A stretch of 64,000 nt of DNA from assembly GCF_000169195.2 (NCBI RefSeq), contig NC_016023.1, positions 620,001-684,000 on the forward strand. The letters run 5' to 3'. The first letter of the stretch is position 1. Every line of letters starts with the position of its first letter. Source of the stretch: Heyndrickxia coagulans 36D1 (GTDB taxonomy: Bacteria > Bacillota > Bacilli > Bacillales > Bacillaceae_C). Under the pieces are notes generated by a model. That model did no database searches and was not told the origin of the DNA. It worked only from the letters and a program-made list of their open reading frames with translations. A program made the translations under genes and the position numbers. Of this stretch, positions 18,037 through 26,559 are shown piece by piece.

Positions 18037-18864
18037 GTGACAGAAGAAAACGTGATTCGTCAAAAACAAATGCTCGTAACAAAAGAAAGATTAGTGACAG
18101 ATTTTCGCAAGCTCGGGCTGAAAGAAGGTATGGTGGTTATCGTCCACTCGTCTTTAAGCGCGCTCGGCTGGGTTTGCGGGGGAGAGGTTGCCGTCATTCT
18201 GGCTTTAATGGAAGTGGTAACAGAGCGCGGCACCATTGTGATGCCGGCCCAAACAGCGAATAATACCGACCCCGCCTTTTGGGAAAACCCGCCCGTTCCA
18301 GAAGCTTGGTGGGAAGAAATCCGCCGCTCTATGCCTGCATTCGATCCCGCCGTCACGCCGACTTACGGCATGGGCCGGGTTGCCGAGCTTTTTCGGACGT
18401 TTCCGGGGGTTTTAAGAAGCCATCATCCAACTTGTTCGTTTACTGCTTGGGGACGGGAAGCAAAATCAATTTTGAGCGGACATTCGCTCGACTTCCCGTT
18501 CGGGGAAAAATCCCCGCTCGCCCAGATTTATGACCGAGATGGCTGTATTTTGCTGCTCGGTGTCGATTACCACGCCAATACATCCATGCATCTCGGCGAA
18601 TCCAGGTCCAAGCATACAAAACGGTGTACGCAGAGCTGCGCGATGACAATAAACGGAAAAAGGGTCTGGCAATCATACGAAGATTATGAGGAAAACTCCG
18701 ATTTATTCAATAAAATCGGCCGCGCCTTTGAACGCAGCCATCAAGTTAAAACCGGTTTTATCGGCGCTGCCCCGTCAAAACTTATCAAACAGCGGGCGCT
18801 CGTCGACTTTACCGCGCAATATTTGGATGAGTTATACACGGATACGGAAAAAGCGCACCGCTAG
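18037..18864 (+). CDS. AAC(3)-family aminoglycoside N-acetyltransferase-like protein
   Basis: 275 aa, the size of B. subtilis YokD. Cytosolic acetyl-CoA-dependent antibiotic N3-acetyltransferase fold: VIVHSSLSALGWVCGG, VMPAQTANNTDP, the catalytic-type HHPTCSFTAWG with His, and LLGVDYHANTSMHLGE. Start GTG 18037 lies seven bases after GGGAGG; the long upstream open frame is antisense to the flippase gene and not used. Chromosomal YokD-type proteins do not always confer resistance, so the natural substrate is open. It is divergently transcribed from the flippase gene. Confidence 0.88.
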   Translation: MTEENVIRQKQMLVTKERLVTDFRKLGLKEGMVVIVHSSLSALGWVCGGEVAVILALMEVVTERGTIVMPAQTANNTDPAFWENPPVPEAWWEEIRRSMPAFDPAVTPTYGMGRVAELFRTFPGVLRSHHPTCSFTAWGREAKSILSGHSLDFPFGEKSPLAQIYDRDGCILLLGVDYHANTSMHLGESRSKHTKRCTQSCAMTINGKRVWQSYEDYEENSDLFNKIGRAFERSHQVKTGFIGAAPSKLIKQRALVDFTAQYLDELYTDTEKAHR

Positions 18865-19026
18865 TTTTCTAATTTCCTTTTCGGGCGGATCCCAGCGTGC
18901 ACAACAGACCGGCTTGCCGCTATTGATACGCCAGCATCAGGTTGCTATATCTTCATTCACCCGTTTCCTCGGCCGCTTGTGATTTCGCATGAGTGCAGTC
19001 GATTTGCACAGCACGCTCCCTTGCCA

Positions 19027-19947
19027 TTAAGAATCCGTAATCGTCCCACCGTTTACATGCAGCACCTGCCCGGTCACATAGCTGGAATCACGGGATGCGA
19101 GATAAACATAAGTGGGAGCCAGTTCATACGGCTGGCCGGCCCGCTTCATTGGCACATCAAGGCCGAATTTGGCAACCTGTTCCGGATAGAAGCTTGACGG
19201 AATCAGCGGTGTCCAAATCGGCCCCGGTGCCACCGCATTGACCCGGATGCCCTTTCTCACCAGATTTTGCGACAAAGACCGGGTGAAAGCCACAATTGCC
19301 CCTTTTGTTGCAGAATAATCGATCAAATTTCGACTTCCTTCATACGCCGTGACAGAACTGGTAAAAATGATCGAGCTGCCGGCTTTCAAATACGGCAATG
19401 CGGCTTTGACCAAGTAGAAAAAGCTGTGAATATTGTTTTTAAAGGTAAAATCCCATTGTTCATTCGTAATATCTTGCAAATCCTTCTGCACAAACTGCAT
19501 GGCATGATTGTTCACAAGCACATCCAGATGTCCGAATGTATCCACCGTTTGCTTTACAACGTTTTGGCAATGCTCCGGATCTTTTAGGTCCCCCGGAATC
19601 AGCAGGCAACGCTGCCCGAGCGCTTCGATCCTCCGCTTTGTCCGGCTCGCATCTTCTATTTCATAATTGGAAAAATACGGAATCACTACATCCGCGCCTT
19701 CTTTTGCAAACGCAATCGCGGTAGCTGCGCCGATCCCGCTGTCCCCGCCGGTTACAATCGCCACTTTATTTTCAAGCTTTCCAGATCCCTTATAGGACGA
19801 GTCTTCAATCTGCGGGCGCGGATGCATCAGTTTTTCAATCCCCGGCTGTTTTGGCTGGTGCTGGGGCGGAAAGGCATATTTTTGCGGATGAATGCGGTAA
19901 CCCGGTTCCGTCCGGGAAAAATACATATCTGGCTTCTGCCAATACAA
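19027..19947 (-). CDS. Short-chain dehydrogenase, general-stress-protein type
   Basis: About 306 aa NAD(P)-dependent oxidoreductase resembling the YhdF/YdaD (GSP39) group of Bacillus stress SDRs, which carry a ~55-residue N-terminal extension (here a proline/glutamine-rich [10 protein letters not shown]). Cofactor loop TGGDSGIG near residue 66, NNHA (usual NNAG), catalytic Ser in [10 protein letters not shown] and YSATKGA (Tyr and Lys). C-terminal [11 protein letters not shown]. Start TTG 19947 lies five bases after GAGGTGG, preferred over GTG 19956 inside that site. No SigB promoter was found upstream. It follows the acyl-CoA dehydrogenase gene on the same strand after a 66-base gap. Confidence 0.9.
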   Translation of the reverse strand: MYWQKPDMYFSRTEPGYRIHPQKYAFPPQHQPKQPGIEKLMHPRPQIEDSSYKGSGKLENKVAIVTGGDSGIGAATAIAFAKEGADVVIPYFSNYEIEDASRTKRRIEALGQRCLLIPGDLKDPEHCQNVVKQTVDTFGHLDVLVNNHAMQFVQKDLQDITNEQWDFTFKNNIHSFFYLVKAALPYLKAGSSIIFTSSVTAYEGSRNLIDYSATKGAIVAFTRSLSQNLVRKGIRVNAVAPGPIWTPLIPSSFYPEQVAKFGLDVPMKRAGQPYELAPTYVYLASRDSSYVTGQVLHVNGGTITDS

Positions 19948-20013
19948 ATGGACCACCTCTTTATCCAGGCTTTTTCCATTTAGTGTATTCGCCTAAAAGC
20001 CGATGGGTGACAA

Positions 20014-21672
20014 TTAATTTCCTTCATTTGCCGGCACTTTTTCCATCACAATCTCTTCAAAATGTTTCACAAGCGCCAGTTCCGGATCGATGGCAAGCGG
20101 GTCGTGCCAAGCCAGCCTGAGGTAGGCTTCCGCGATCCATTTTTGCCGCTGCCCGGCCAGTGCGTCTTCGAGGGCTGTGACACTTTCATATATTTTAACC
20201 ATTTGCCTGGCCACTTTTTTACAATGGTACGTTTGCACGGCTTCCTCTTTCGCCTTCATGACAAAACGGCAAGTTTCTTCGAGTTGCTCCAGTCCGGCAG
20301 ATAGCCATGTACCGGCCTGCAGCTGATCTATTTTCTCCCGCATCATGCCGATAAAAATGTCGTGCACTTTAAATTTCCGCATCAGGCGGAGCACTTCAAG
20401 GCCGAGAATATTGGCGGTCCCTTCCCAGACAGTAAGCACCTGGGCATCACGCAAAAGCCTTGGCGTTACAAAGTCTTCGATATAGCCGTTTCCGCCGTGC
20501 ATTTCGATCGCTTCATGGGCAAAATGGATGGCCTGCTCGGCTGTTTCCATTTTCAAAATGGCGATGAGAAGCCTTGCCATGATGTTTTCTTTTTCATCCG
20601 CCTTGCCGGAAGCCGTCCGGTCAAAAAGTGTGGCAAGCCGGAAAACAGCGCTTGTTTCCACTTCCTGTTTGGCTGCCATTTTGACAAGGGTTTCTTTTAC
20701 CATTGGATAATCTGCGAGCCGGCTGCCAAACGCCGTCCGTCTCAGCGCATAGGCCCGCGCTTCCCGGTATGCCCGGCGCATGATGCCGATCGAAGCAACG
20801 GCATTGCAGATGCGCGAAAGGTTTAGGGCCTCCATCATATAGTAAAAGCCTTTGCGGGGGTCGCCAACCAAGTAAGCTTTTGCCCCGTCAAATACCACCT
20901 CGCCCGAAGGCACCGCGCGCACGCCGAGCTTATCTTTCAAACGCCGGATATAGATGCCGTTTTTCTCGCCGTTTTCTTTTTCCCAGGGCACCAAAAACAA
21001 GCTTAGCCCTTTTGTTCCGGACGGGGCCCCTTCACGCCTTGCAAGCACCATGGCTACACCGCACATGCCCACATTAGAGGCAAAATATTTTTCGCCGTAA
21101 AGCCGGTAACAGCCGTCTTCCGAAACGGCTTTTGTTTCATTGGCGCCAACGTCTGACCCGCCTTGGCGTTCCGTTAAAAAAGTGGCACCTTCGTAGCGCT
21201 CCGCTTCACCTGTTGAAATCAGCTGCGGCAAATAGGTTTGTTTCAGTTCATGGCTGCCATAATGGTCAAGCAAATAGGAGGCTGCTGCCGTCAATGTGAC
21301 CGGGCAATAAAACCCGAGTTCTGATTGCGACAGCAAATAACCTTGCGCAAACGCATACACATAATTGCCTTTTTGTCCCAATGCCGGAATGGGTTTATGG
21401 ACATATCCGACAATACCTTTGTTATACACTTGCTCAACCGTTTTAAAATAACCCTCATTTACCCACACTCTCGATACATCTTCCCCGTAGCGGTTATATT
21501 TGATCAGCTTGGGCTGGCCTTCCCGGTCCGTGTGGGTCGCCCGTTCGTCAATTTCTCCGGCGCACATTTCCCCGAATTCGGCCAGTTCCTTTTCTGCCCA
21601 ATCAAAAAACAGCGGATCCAAATATTGTTTCAAAAGCCGTGCCAGGTTCGGATCGTCATGGTAAAAGTTCAT
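20014..21672 (-). CDS. Acyl-CoA dehydrogenase (AidB-like branch)
   Basis: 552 aa FAD flavoenzyme, longer than standard ~380-aa acyl-CoA dehydrogenases and matching the AidB/long branch. Seen: FAD/substrate region EGATFLTERQGGSDVGAN, EKYFASNVGMCGV, RTAFGSRLADYPMVKE, and IEMHGGNGYIEDF with TVWEGTANILGLEVL. Probably the first oxidation of a fatty or branched acyl-CoA. Its start ATG overlaps the end of the upstream acyl-CoA synthetase gene by 17 bases and its ribosome binding site (GAGGGGGAT) is inside that gene, so the two are translationally coupled. They form one operon with a MerR regulator. Confidence 0.92.
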   Translation of the reverse strand: MNFYHDDPNLARLLKQYLDPLFFDWAEKELAEFGEMCAGEIDERATHTDREGQPKLIKYNRYGEDVSRVWVNEGYFKTVEQVYNKGIVGYVHKPIPALGQKGNYVYAFAQGYLLSQSELGFYCPVTLTAAASYLLDHYGSHELKQTYLPQLISTGEAERYEGATFLTERQGGSDVGANETKAVSEDGCYRLYGEKYFASNVGMCGVAMVLARREGAPSGTKGLSLFLVPWEKENGEKNGIYIRRLKDKLGVRAVPSGEVVFDGAKAYLVGDPRKGFYYMMEALNLSRICNAVASIGIMRRAYREARAYALRRTAFGSRLADYPMVKETLVKMAAKQEVETSAVFRLATLFDRTASGKADEKENIMARLLIAILKMETAEQAIHFAHEAIEMHGGNGYIEDFVTPRLLRDAQVLTVWEGTANILGLEVLRLMRKFKVHDIFIGMMREKIDQLQAGTWLSAGLEQLEETCRFVMKAKEEAVQTYHCKKVARQMVKIYESVTALEDALAGQRQKWIAEAYLRLAWHDPLAIDPELALVKHFEEIVMEKVPANEGN

Positions 21673-23179
21673 TGGCCATCCCCCTCAATACTTGTTTTTG
21701 GATTTTTCCCGTGGCGTTCCTCGGCAGTTCTTCTATTCTTTCGTACAACTTCGGAATTTTATAGGATGCCAGTTTCCCTTTTAGAAAGCGTTTGCATTCT
21801 TCTTCAATATTGTCCATCGGTTCTGCCAGCACGAGAAAAGCTTTGACCGTTTCCCCCCATTCCGGATGCGGAACACCGATCACAGAAACTTCCCTTATTT
21901 TCGGATGGGTAACCAATACGTCCTCGATCTCTTTCGGGTATACGTTTACACCGCCTGAGAGGATCATATCTTTTTTACGGTCCACTACCCAGTAGTACCC
22001 TTCCTCATCTTTTCTCGCCATGTCGCCAGTTAACAGCCAGCCATTTTGAAATACGCGGTTCGTTTCTTCTGGTTTCCGGAAATATCCTTTCATGACGCTT
22101 TCCCCGTACAACGCAATTTCCCCGACTTCCCCCGCCGCTACGTCTTCACCTTTTTCATTCACAAGCCGGATTTCCATGCCAAGTGCAGCGCGTTTACCGA
22201 TGCTTCCAGCTTTTTCCGCGTGTTCTTCAGGCAGCAGCAATGTCCCGTTCGGCCCCGCTTCTGTCAGGCCATATACGCACACGAGCCGGTCCGACCGAAA
22301 AGCATTTTGAATCAGGCCCACTTCCGGTCTGGAAAGCGGCGCACCGCCATATACCCAATACTTCATGGTGGATAAATCGTAATCCTGCAAGTTCGGCAGT
22401 TTTGCCGTGAACAAATAGGCCACCGGGGCACCGAAGAAATGGGTGATTCGTTCTTTTTCTACAGTTTCCACCAATGCTTCCGGTGTAAATACAGGCGAAA
22501 GCACATGTGTGGCGCCTACAACCGTGCCTGCAACCAAAAAGAGATGAAGAGGCGCTGAATGGCTGAGCGGCATCATGTGCAGGATTCTGCTTTCCGGTTT
22601 CATTGCCATTTCCACACACATCATCCAGGCGGCGGACAAAATATTGCGGTTGGTGAACAAAACACCCTTTGGCTTCCCAGTTGTGCCCGATGTGTAAAGA
22701 ATAGAAGCATCATCGTCTTCTTTGAGCCGGCACCGGATCTCCGTTTCAGGCGAATGGTTAATCATTTCTTCAAAAATTTGACAGCCTGTCACACGTTCGC
22801 CTGTTTTTATTTTTACGAGATGGGGAGGAAAAGTTGCTTCTTTGAGTTCCTCAAAAAGCAGCTCATGGACAAATAACACGTTTGCTCCGCTATCGTCCAA
22901 CATATACTCCAGTTCTGCGCGGCTTGATTTGGCATTAACCGGCACGACAATACCGCCAAGCCGCATCACGGCAAAATAGGCAATGACAAACGCATTTGTA
23001 TTTGGCATCACGATGACCGCCCTGTCTCCCTGCTTGAAGTTACAATTTTGGAGGGCATGCGCCAAACGGTTTACTCTGACATTTAATTCCTGATAATTCA
23101 GCCGTTCACGAGGCGAAACCAATGCTTCCTGCTGTGGGTACTTTCTTGCATTCCGCGCCAACAGTTCAGAAATATTCAT
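21656..23179 (-). CDS. Acyl-CoA synthetase (AMP-forming)
   Basis: 507 aa ANL-superfamily ligase activating a carboxylate via acyl-AMP to its CoA thioester. P-loop motif ILYTSGTTGKPKGV near residue 160, A5 motif VYGLTEAGPNG, A7/A8 region GDMARKDEEGYYWVVDRKKD followed by ILSGGVNVYPKEIE, and the catalytic Lys motif NATGKIQK near the end. ATG overlaps the MerR stop codon (ATGA) and has AAAGGAGGAG upstream. Followed by an acyl-CoA dehydrogenase, so the pathway is activation then beta-oxidation of a fatty or branched/aromatic acid. Chain-length preference cannot be read. Confidence 0.92.
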   Translation of the reverse strand: MNISELLARNARKYPQQEALVSPRERLNYQELNVRVNRLAHALQNCNFKQGDRAVIVMPNTNAFVIAYFAVMRLGGIVVPVNAKSSRAELEYMLDDSGANVLFVHELLFEELKEATFPPHLVKIKTGERVTGCQIFEEMINHSPETEIRCRLKEDDDASILYTSGTTGKPKGVLFTNRNILSAAWMMCVEMAMKPESRILHMMPLSHSAPLHLFLVAGTVVGATHVLSPVFTPEALVETVEKERITHFFGAPVAYLFTAKLPNLQDYDLSTMKYWVYGGAPLSRPEVGLIQNAFRSDRLVCVYGLTEAGPNGTLLLPEEHAEKAGSIGKRAALGMEIRLVNEKGEDVAAGEVGEIALYGESVMKGYFRKPEETNRVFQNGWLLTGDMARKDEEGYYWVVDRKKDMILSGGVNVYPKEIEDVLVTHPKIREVSVIGVPHPEWGETVKAFLVLAEPMDNIEEECKRFLKGKLASYKIPKLYERIEELPRNATGKIQKQVLRGMANELLP

Positions 23180-23562
23180 CCCTGCTCCTCCTTTAAGCGT
23201 TTTAAACGAGTTTCAAATTCTGCCAGATATTTTTCCAGTTCGGATTGAAGTTCCTGGAGGTTTTGAATTTGCTGTGCAACTTCCCGGCGTTTTTGTTTGC
23301 CATACTCGATCGTTTTTTCGAGTTGTTTTATGCCGGAGCGGTCGCAATCGAACAGTTCGATCATTTCTTTAATCTCATCCAAAGAAAAATCCAGTTGTTT
23401 CCCGCGGAAAATGAGCTTTAACCTGGTGTAGTCCTTTTTCGAATAGCACCTCCTGCCATTTTGGCTTCTTTTTGGCTTGAACAGCCCAAGCTCTTCATAA
23501 TAGCGGATGGTCCTCGTGGATACCCCGAATTCGGCTGCCAGTTCAGAAATTTTGCAGGTCAT
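23176..23562 (-). CDS. MerR-family regulator of the acyl-CoA operon
   Basis: 128 aa DNA-binding regulator. Winged-helix MerR N-terminus KISELAAEFGVSTRTIRYYE (residues 4-23), then GLFKPKRSQNGRRCYSKKDY, and a long C-terminal coiled coil (residues ~75-128). No cysteine-rich metal site is apparent, consistent with the LiuR-like group that controls branched-chain or fatty-acid degradation (family inference). Start ATG 23562 follows AAGGAGAGGGG; codons back to 23598 are before that site. It is the first gene of the operon and is preceded by a 19-bp-spacer promoter with a perfect palindrome, so it probably regulates itself and the two enzymes. Confidence 0.9.
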   Translation of the reverse strand: MTCKISELAAEFGVSTRTIRYYEELGLFKPKRSQNGRRCYSKKDYTRLKLIFRGKQLDFSLDEIKEMIELFDCDRSGIKQLEKTIEYGKQKRREVAQQIQNLQELQSELEKYLAEFETRLKRLKEEQG

Positions 23563-23589
23563 ACACCCCTCTCCTTCCCATTTGCCTCT

Positions 23590-23620
23590 ATCATACAATT
23601 TACGTTAACGTAAACTTCAA
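23590..23620 (-). promoter_or_regulatory. MerR-type promoter with 19-bp spacer and palindromic operator
   Basis: Minus strand: -35 TTGAAG (23615-23620), then exactly 19 bases (23596-23614) containing the perfect palindrome TTTACGTTAACGTAAA (23599-23614), then -10 TATGAT (23590-23595). The over-long spacer filled by a dyad is the hallmark of MerR control. Confidence 0.85.
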
Positions 23621-23979
23621 GATATAAAGCGTGAATTCCTTTTATCATTATGAAACAATTAGAGGGGAATACGATTATACAGGAATGAGCCATTTTGGGA
23701 TTGCATGTCATGGATTTGGTTGATTATGCCAGCCTATATTTCCCTAAATGTATTGAAAAGTTGCCGAAGCGAATGCTAAGGAATAATTGGTTGGTTTTTG
23801 AAGGAAGTTTTTAAGGAAGTGACCAGAGGAAGTTCAAACACCGTTCAGAAAATGGAATTAAACAAAATAAAAAGCAGCAACATACCCGTATTCTTCATAA
23901 GGAGTGGAAGTGGGAATGATAAAAACACCTCTTCCATCCTAATAAATGTGTCTCCCCCTCTACCTGCCCTGTTTTTAAC
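23621..23979. other. Gene-poor intergenic stretch
   Basis: About 360 AT-rich bases upstream of the MerR operon and beyond the end of the small membrane-protein gene. A 61-codon frame at 23798 has no ribosome binding site and a low-complexity product. No RNA motif or mobile-element end recognised. Confidence 0.4.
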
Positions 23980-24207
23980 TTAATGTAATATAAAAAACCA
24001 TAGATAAGCAAAAAGGAGTAAATAAGCAATGATGTAGAAAAGAATATTCCCTAAGCTTGGTTTTTTATAAATATTATACAAGGACATAAAAAACAGGACG
24101 ATGAATGCACCCCAGTACACTGGTGTACGCTGAATAAAAGTAACCAGTAAACCGACAACTAAATATATAACGGATGAAAAGCTTCTACGTGTTGAGGATT
24201 GACCCAT
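23980..24207 (-). CDS. Small two-TM membrane protein, unknown
   Basis: 75 aa, not recognised. After a short polar head (MGQSSTRRSF) there are two clear hydrophobic helices, VIYLVVGLLVTFI and ILFYIIAYLLLFAYLWFFIL, separated by a third shorter one (WGAFIVLFFMSLYNIY) and a KKPSLGN turn. GGTGAT precedes ATG 24207. Base composition (about 35% GC) is lower than that of most neighbours, so it may be recently acquired. It lies in a gene-poor island between the MerR operon and bioY with a decayed copy of the MerR promoter close by. Confidence 0.55.
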   Translation of the reverse strand: MGQSSTRRSFSSVIYLVVGLLVTFIQRTPVYWGAFIVLFFMSLYNIYKKPSLGNILFYIIAYLLLFAYLWFFILH

Positions 24208-24503
24208 TGATATCACCAAACTTTTTTAAGTTTTTAAAAATACTATTTAAAAAACTTCCCGGTACTGAACGAAGAATCGTTTTGAAAAAATTTCAAAAAA
24301 TATACAGATCATCTTCTTAATAGACAAATTATTCCATATATAAATCCAATAGTCAAGACACAATTAAACCTTTTAGGGTGGATAAAAATCCGATTAGGAT
24401 GACAAAGACCTTCGCCTTTAGTGAGAGAAGAAGACCTCCCCACTGATTTGATTCACTATATTATTGACAACACTCGGTGTTTTGGAACCATGTCACTCCC
24501 CTC
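24208..24503. other. AT-rich intergenic stretch, no gene seen
   Basis: Low-GC sequence upstream of the small membrane-protein gene. It ends at a relic of the MerR promoter region that encodes only an 11-codon frame, ATG near 24490 to a TAG near 24458 on the minus strand. Confidence 0.4.
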
Positions 24504-24540
24504 TACGTTACAGTAAACTTCAAGACACAAAGCCCGAAAT
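24485..24540 (-). repeat. Decayed duplicate of the MerR-operon promoter
   Basis: Bases from CTACGTTACAGTAAACTTCA to AAGACACAAAGCCCGAA parallel 23599-23637 (TTTACGTTAACGTAAACTTC, AAGATATAAAGCGTGAA). On the minus strand TTGAAG, a damaged dyad and a ribosome-binding-like AGGGGAGTG before ATG are kept, but the reading frame stops after 11 codons. Confidence 0.6.
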
Positions 24541-24593
24541 ATGTAAACCAATTTTATTTTTAGGTTGACATATATGCCGCAGTTTTTTAATCT
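24541..24593 (+). promoter_or_regulatory. bioY promoter with BirA-like operator
   Basis: -35 TTGACA (24565-24570), 17 bases, -10 TAATCT (24588-24593). An inverted repeat ATGTAAACC (24541-24549), 13 bases, GGTTGACAT (24563-24571) overlaps the -35 and resembles the BirA operator TTGTAAACC-N14-16-GGTTTACAA; the spacer is a little short. Confidence 0.6.
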
Positions 24594-24627
24594 ATTAATA
24601 GATAAAGGAAAAAAGGGGAGTGAAAAA

Positions 24628-25209
24628 ATGGCAGCGAAAAAATTCCGTGCCATTGATCTTTGTTATGCGGGTATGTTTGCGGCGCTGATGGCCATTGGGG
24701 CAAATATTACATCCATTGCGCCGTTTCTTGTTATCGGCGGGGTGCCGATCACATTGCAAACTTTTTTTGCCGTGCTGGCAGGTTTAGTGCTCGGCAGCAG
24801 GCTTGGAGCGATCTCGATGGTCGCCTATATGCTGATCGGCTTACTGGGAGCACCGGTTTTTGCGCAGTTCAGCGGCGGGTTTCAAACCGTTTTAAGCCCA
24901 ACATTCGGATTTATTCTTAGCTTTATCCCCGCAGCCTGGGCAACGGGCAAGATTGTGGAAAAACGCCAAAACTTGACAACGTACTTTATTGCGGCAATCA
25001 TTGGCCTGATTTTAAACTATTTGATTGGGACCAACTGGATGTACGCCGCGTACAAAATATGGGCGCAGGCCCCACAAGCGTTCAGCTACAAAATTGCCTG
25101 GGTGTGGATGGCGGTGCCCCTGCCAAAAGACATCATTTTGTCCTTGGTTGCGGGCTGGCTGGCACACCGGATTAAAGCCGTTTCCCCGCTAATTGCGTTA
25201 AAACGGTAG
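24628..25209 (+). CDS. bioY: Biotin transporter substrate-binding S component BioY
   Basis: 193 aa, six-TM membrane protein that binds biotin with high affinity and works with an ECF energy-coupling module (encoded elsewhere). Family signatures: LCYAGMFAALMAIGANI, PITLQTFFAVLAGLVLG, GAPVFAQFSGG, and C-terminal PLPKDIILSLVAGWLAHRI. Start ATG 24628 has AGGGGAGTG upstream; an in-frame ATG at 24565 lies in the promoter. Control by biotin through BirA is suggested by the operator-like palindrome over its -35 box. Its last codons (TTTCCCCG...TGCGTTAAAACG) match the start of the downstream tandem repeats. Confidence 0.93.
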   Translation: MAAKKFRAIDLCYAGMFAALMAIGANITSIAPFLVIGGVPITLQTFFAVLAGLVLGSRLGAISMVAYMLIGLLGAPVFAQFSGGFQTVLSPTFGFILSFIPAAWATGKIVEKRQNLTTYFIAAIIGLILNYLIGTNWMYAAYKIWAQAPQAFSYKIAWVWMAVPLPKDIILSLVAGWLAHRIKAVSPLIALKR

Positions 25210-25590
25210 AATGGCCCCGCTTATACTGCCCCGCCCGATATGGTGATTTTTCAGGCGGGACAGTATTTCGGAGCAGGGCATTTCCCCGTTTACTGCGTTA
25301 AAACGACGGGATCTTTCCAAATGCATACTTCAGACCCCCGCTTGACGATTAAATCCGATCCCGCTGCAGCCGCCTGAAACGGTGCATTCTTCGGGTGGGA
25401 CAGTATTCCGGAGCAGGGCATTTCCCCGTTTACTGCGTTAAAACGACGGGATCTTTCCAAATGCATACTTCAGACCCCCGCTTGATGATTAAAACGAGGC
25501 GGGCTATTTATTCCACTGTAGCCGCCCGAAACGGTGATTCTCTAGGGAGGACAATGCTCCGGCGCACCGCTTATCGCGTTAGAACGATGG
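25184..25590. repeat. ~140-bp tandem repeats bridging the 3' ends of bioY and map
   Basis: GCGTTARAACG occurs at 25195 (inside bioY), 25295, 25435 and 25576 (inside the map 3' end). Units beginning at the GGGACAGTATT copies (25256 and 25396) are nearly identical for about 95 bases, including CATTTCCCCGTTTACTGCG and AAATGCATACTTCAGACCCC, then diverge mildly (GCCGCCTGAAACGGTG / GCCGCCCGAAACGGTG). Confidence 0.88.
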
Positions 25591-26314
25591 GGGTTCCTTT
25601 TGTTACAATGACGGTATGTTCCACTTGCGCTACAAAGCTTCCGTCCGGCGTTACATACGTCCAGCCGTCGCCCGATTCTACCACTTCATCAGCGCCGGTC
25701 GAGACAAACGGTTCAAACGCAATGACCATGCCGTCCTGTAACAAACCTGTATCGTCTGGGTCATAGTAATTTAAAATATACTCGGGATCCTCATGCAGGG
25801 CCTTCCCGACACCGTGGCCCGTCAAATTCAAGAGTACTTCAAAACCATTGTCGTACACTGCTTTTTCAACCGCCCGGCCGATTTGATTCTGCCGATTGCC
25901 GGCCCGGATTTTTTTCAGGCCGCTGTCAAACGCCAGCTGCGCACATTCGCACAGCGCAAATAATTCGGGATCTCCTTTTCCGACAACAAAAGAGATGCCT
26001 GTATCCGCATAATATCCATCCAGCGATCCGGATACATCCACATTCACAAGATCCCCTTCTTTTAACACGCGGTCTCCCGGAATGCCGTGCGCCACTTCTT
26101 CATTTACACTGATACAGGTGTAACCCGGGAAGTCATACTCTCCCTTTGGCCCGGAGACCGCCCCGTTTTCTGCAAACCTCTTGCCTGCCCATTCATCCAG
26201 CTCTTTTGTTGTGATGCCGGGCCTGGCTTTTTCCTTCAGCTCATCGCGAATGCTGGCAACAAGCCTCCCGATTTTTTTCAGTCCTTCCAAATCCGCTTCT
26301 GACTTGACGATCAT
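25571..26314 (-). CDS. map: Methionine aminopeptidase, type I
   Basis: 247 aa cytosolic metalloprotease removing initiator methionine. Pita-bread-fold ligands: Asp in VNVDVSG, Asp in YYADTGIS, His in GHGVGKALHEDP, Glu in AFEPFVS, and Glu in QVEHTVIV; substrate His in NEEVAHGIPGD. The sequence resembles the second B. subtilis enzyme (YflG/MapB) more than the ribosomal-operon Map (inference from sequence features). Start ATG 26314 is nine bases after AGAAAGGAA. It converges with bioY; the two 3' ends are joined by tandem repeats. Monocistronic. Confidence 0.93.
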   Translation of the reverse strand: MIVKSEADLEGLKKIGRLVASIRDELKEKARPGITTKELDEWAGKRFAENGAVSGPKGEYDFPGYTCISVNEEVAHGIPGDRVLKEGDLVNVDVSGSLDGYYADTGISFVVGKGDPELFALCECAQLAFDSGLKKIRAGNRQNQIGRAVEKAVYDNGFEVLLNLTGHGVGKALHEDPEYILNYYDPDDTGLLQDGMVIAFEPFVSTGADEVVESGDGWTYVTPDGSFVAQVEHTVIVTKGTPIVLTR

Positions 26315-26559
26315 GTTGAACGTTCCTTTCTGCTTTAAAGTCATGACTCCATTATATAGAAATAACGTTAGATATCAAAATCCATGGTTCACCCGAACAA
26401 AAAAGGATGCCGTGCCCCGCATGCCGGACGCCGTCAAACTTTTCACACTTTTGTCGTATACGTAATGTTTTTGTAATATTATTTAATGTGAGCGTAACCA
26501 AAGAATCGACAAATATTGGTATAGTGGGATTACAAGATTCATAGACAGAGGTGGGAAAT

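Noticed and set aside
20014-23179. Reading the acyl-CoA genes as a polyketide or siderophore cluster
   Set aside because: Only a ligase, a dehydrogenase and a MerR regulator are present, with no carrier protein or condensation enzyme.
23798-23983. 61-aa plus-strand open frame
   Set aside because: No ribosome binding site and low-complexity Ser/Asn-rich product in AT-rich DNA.
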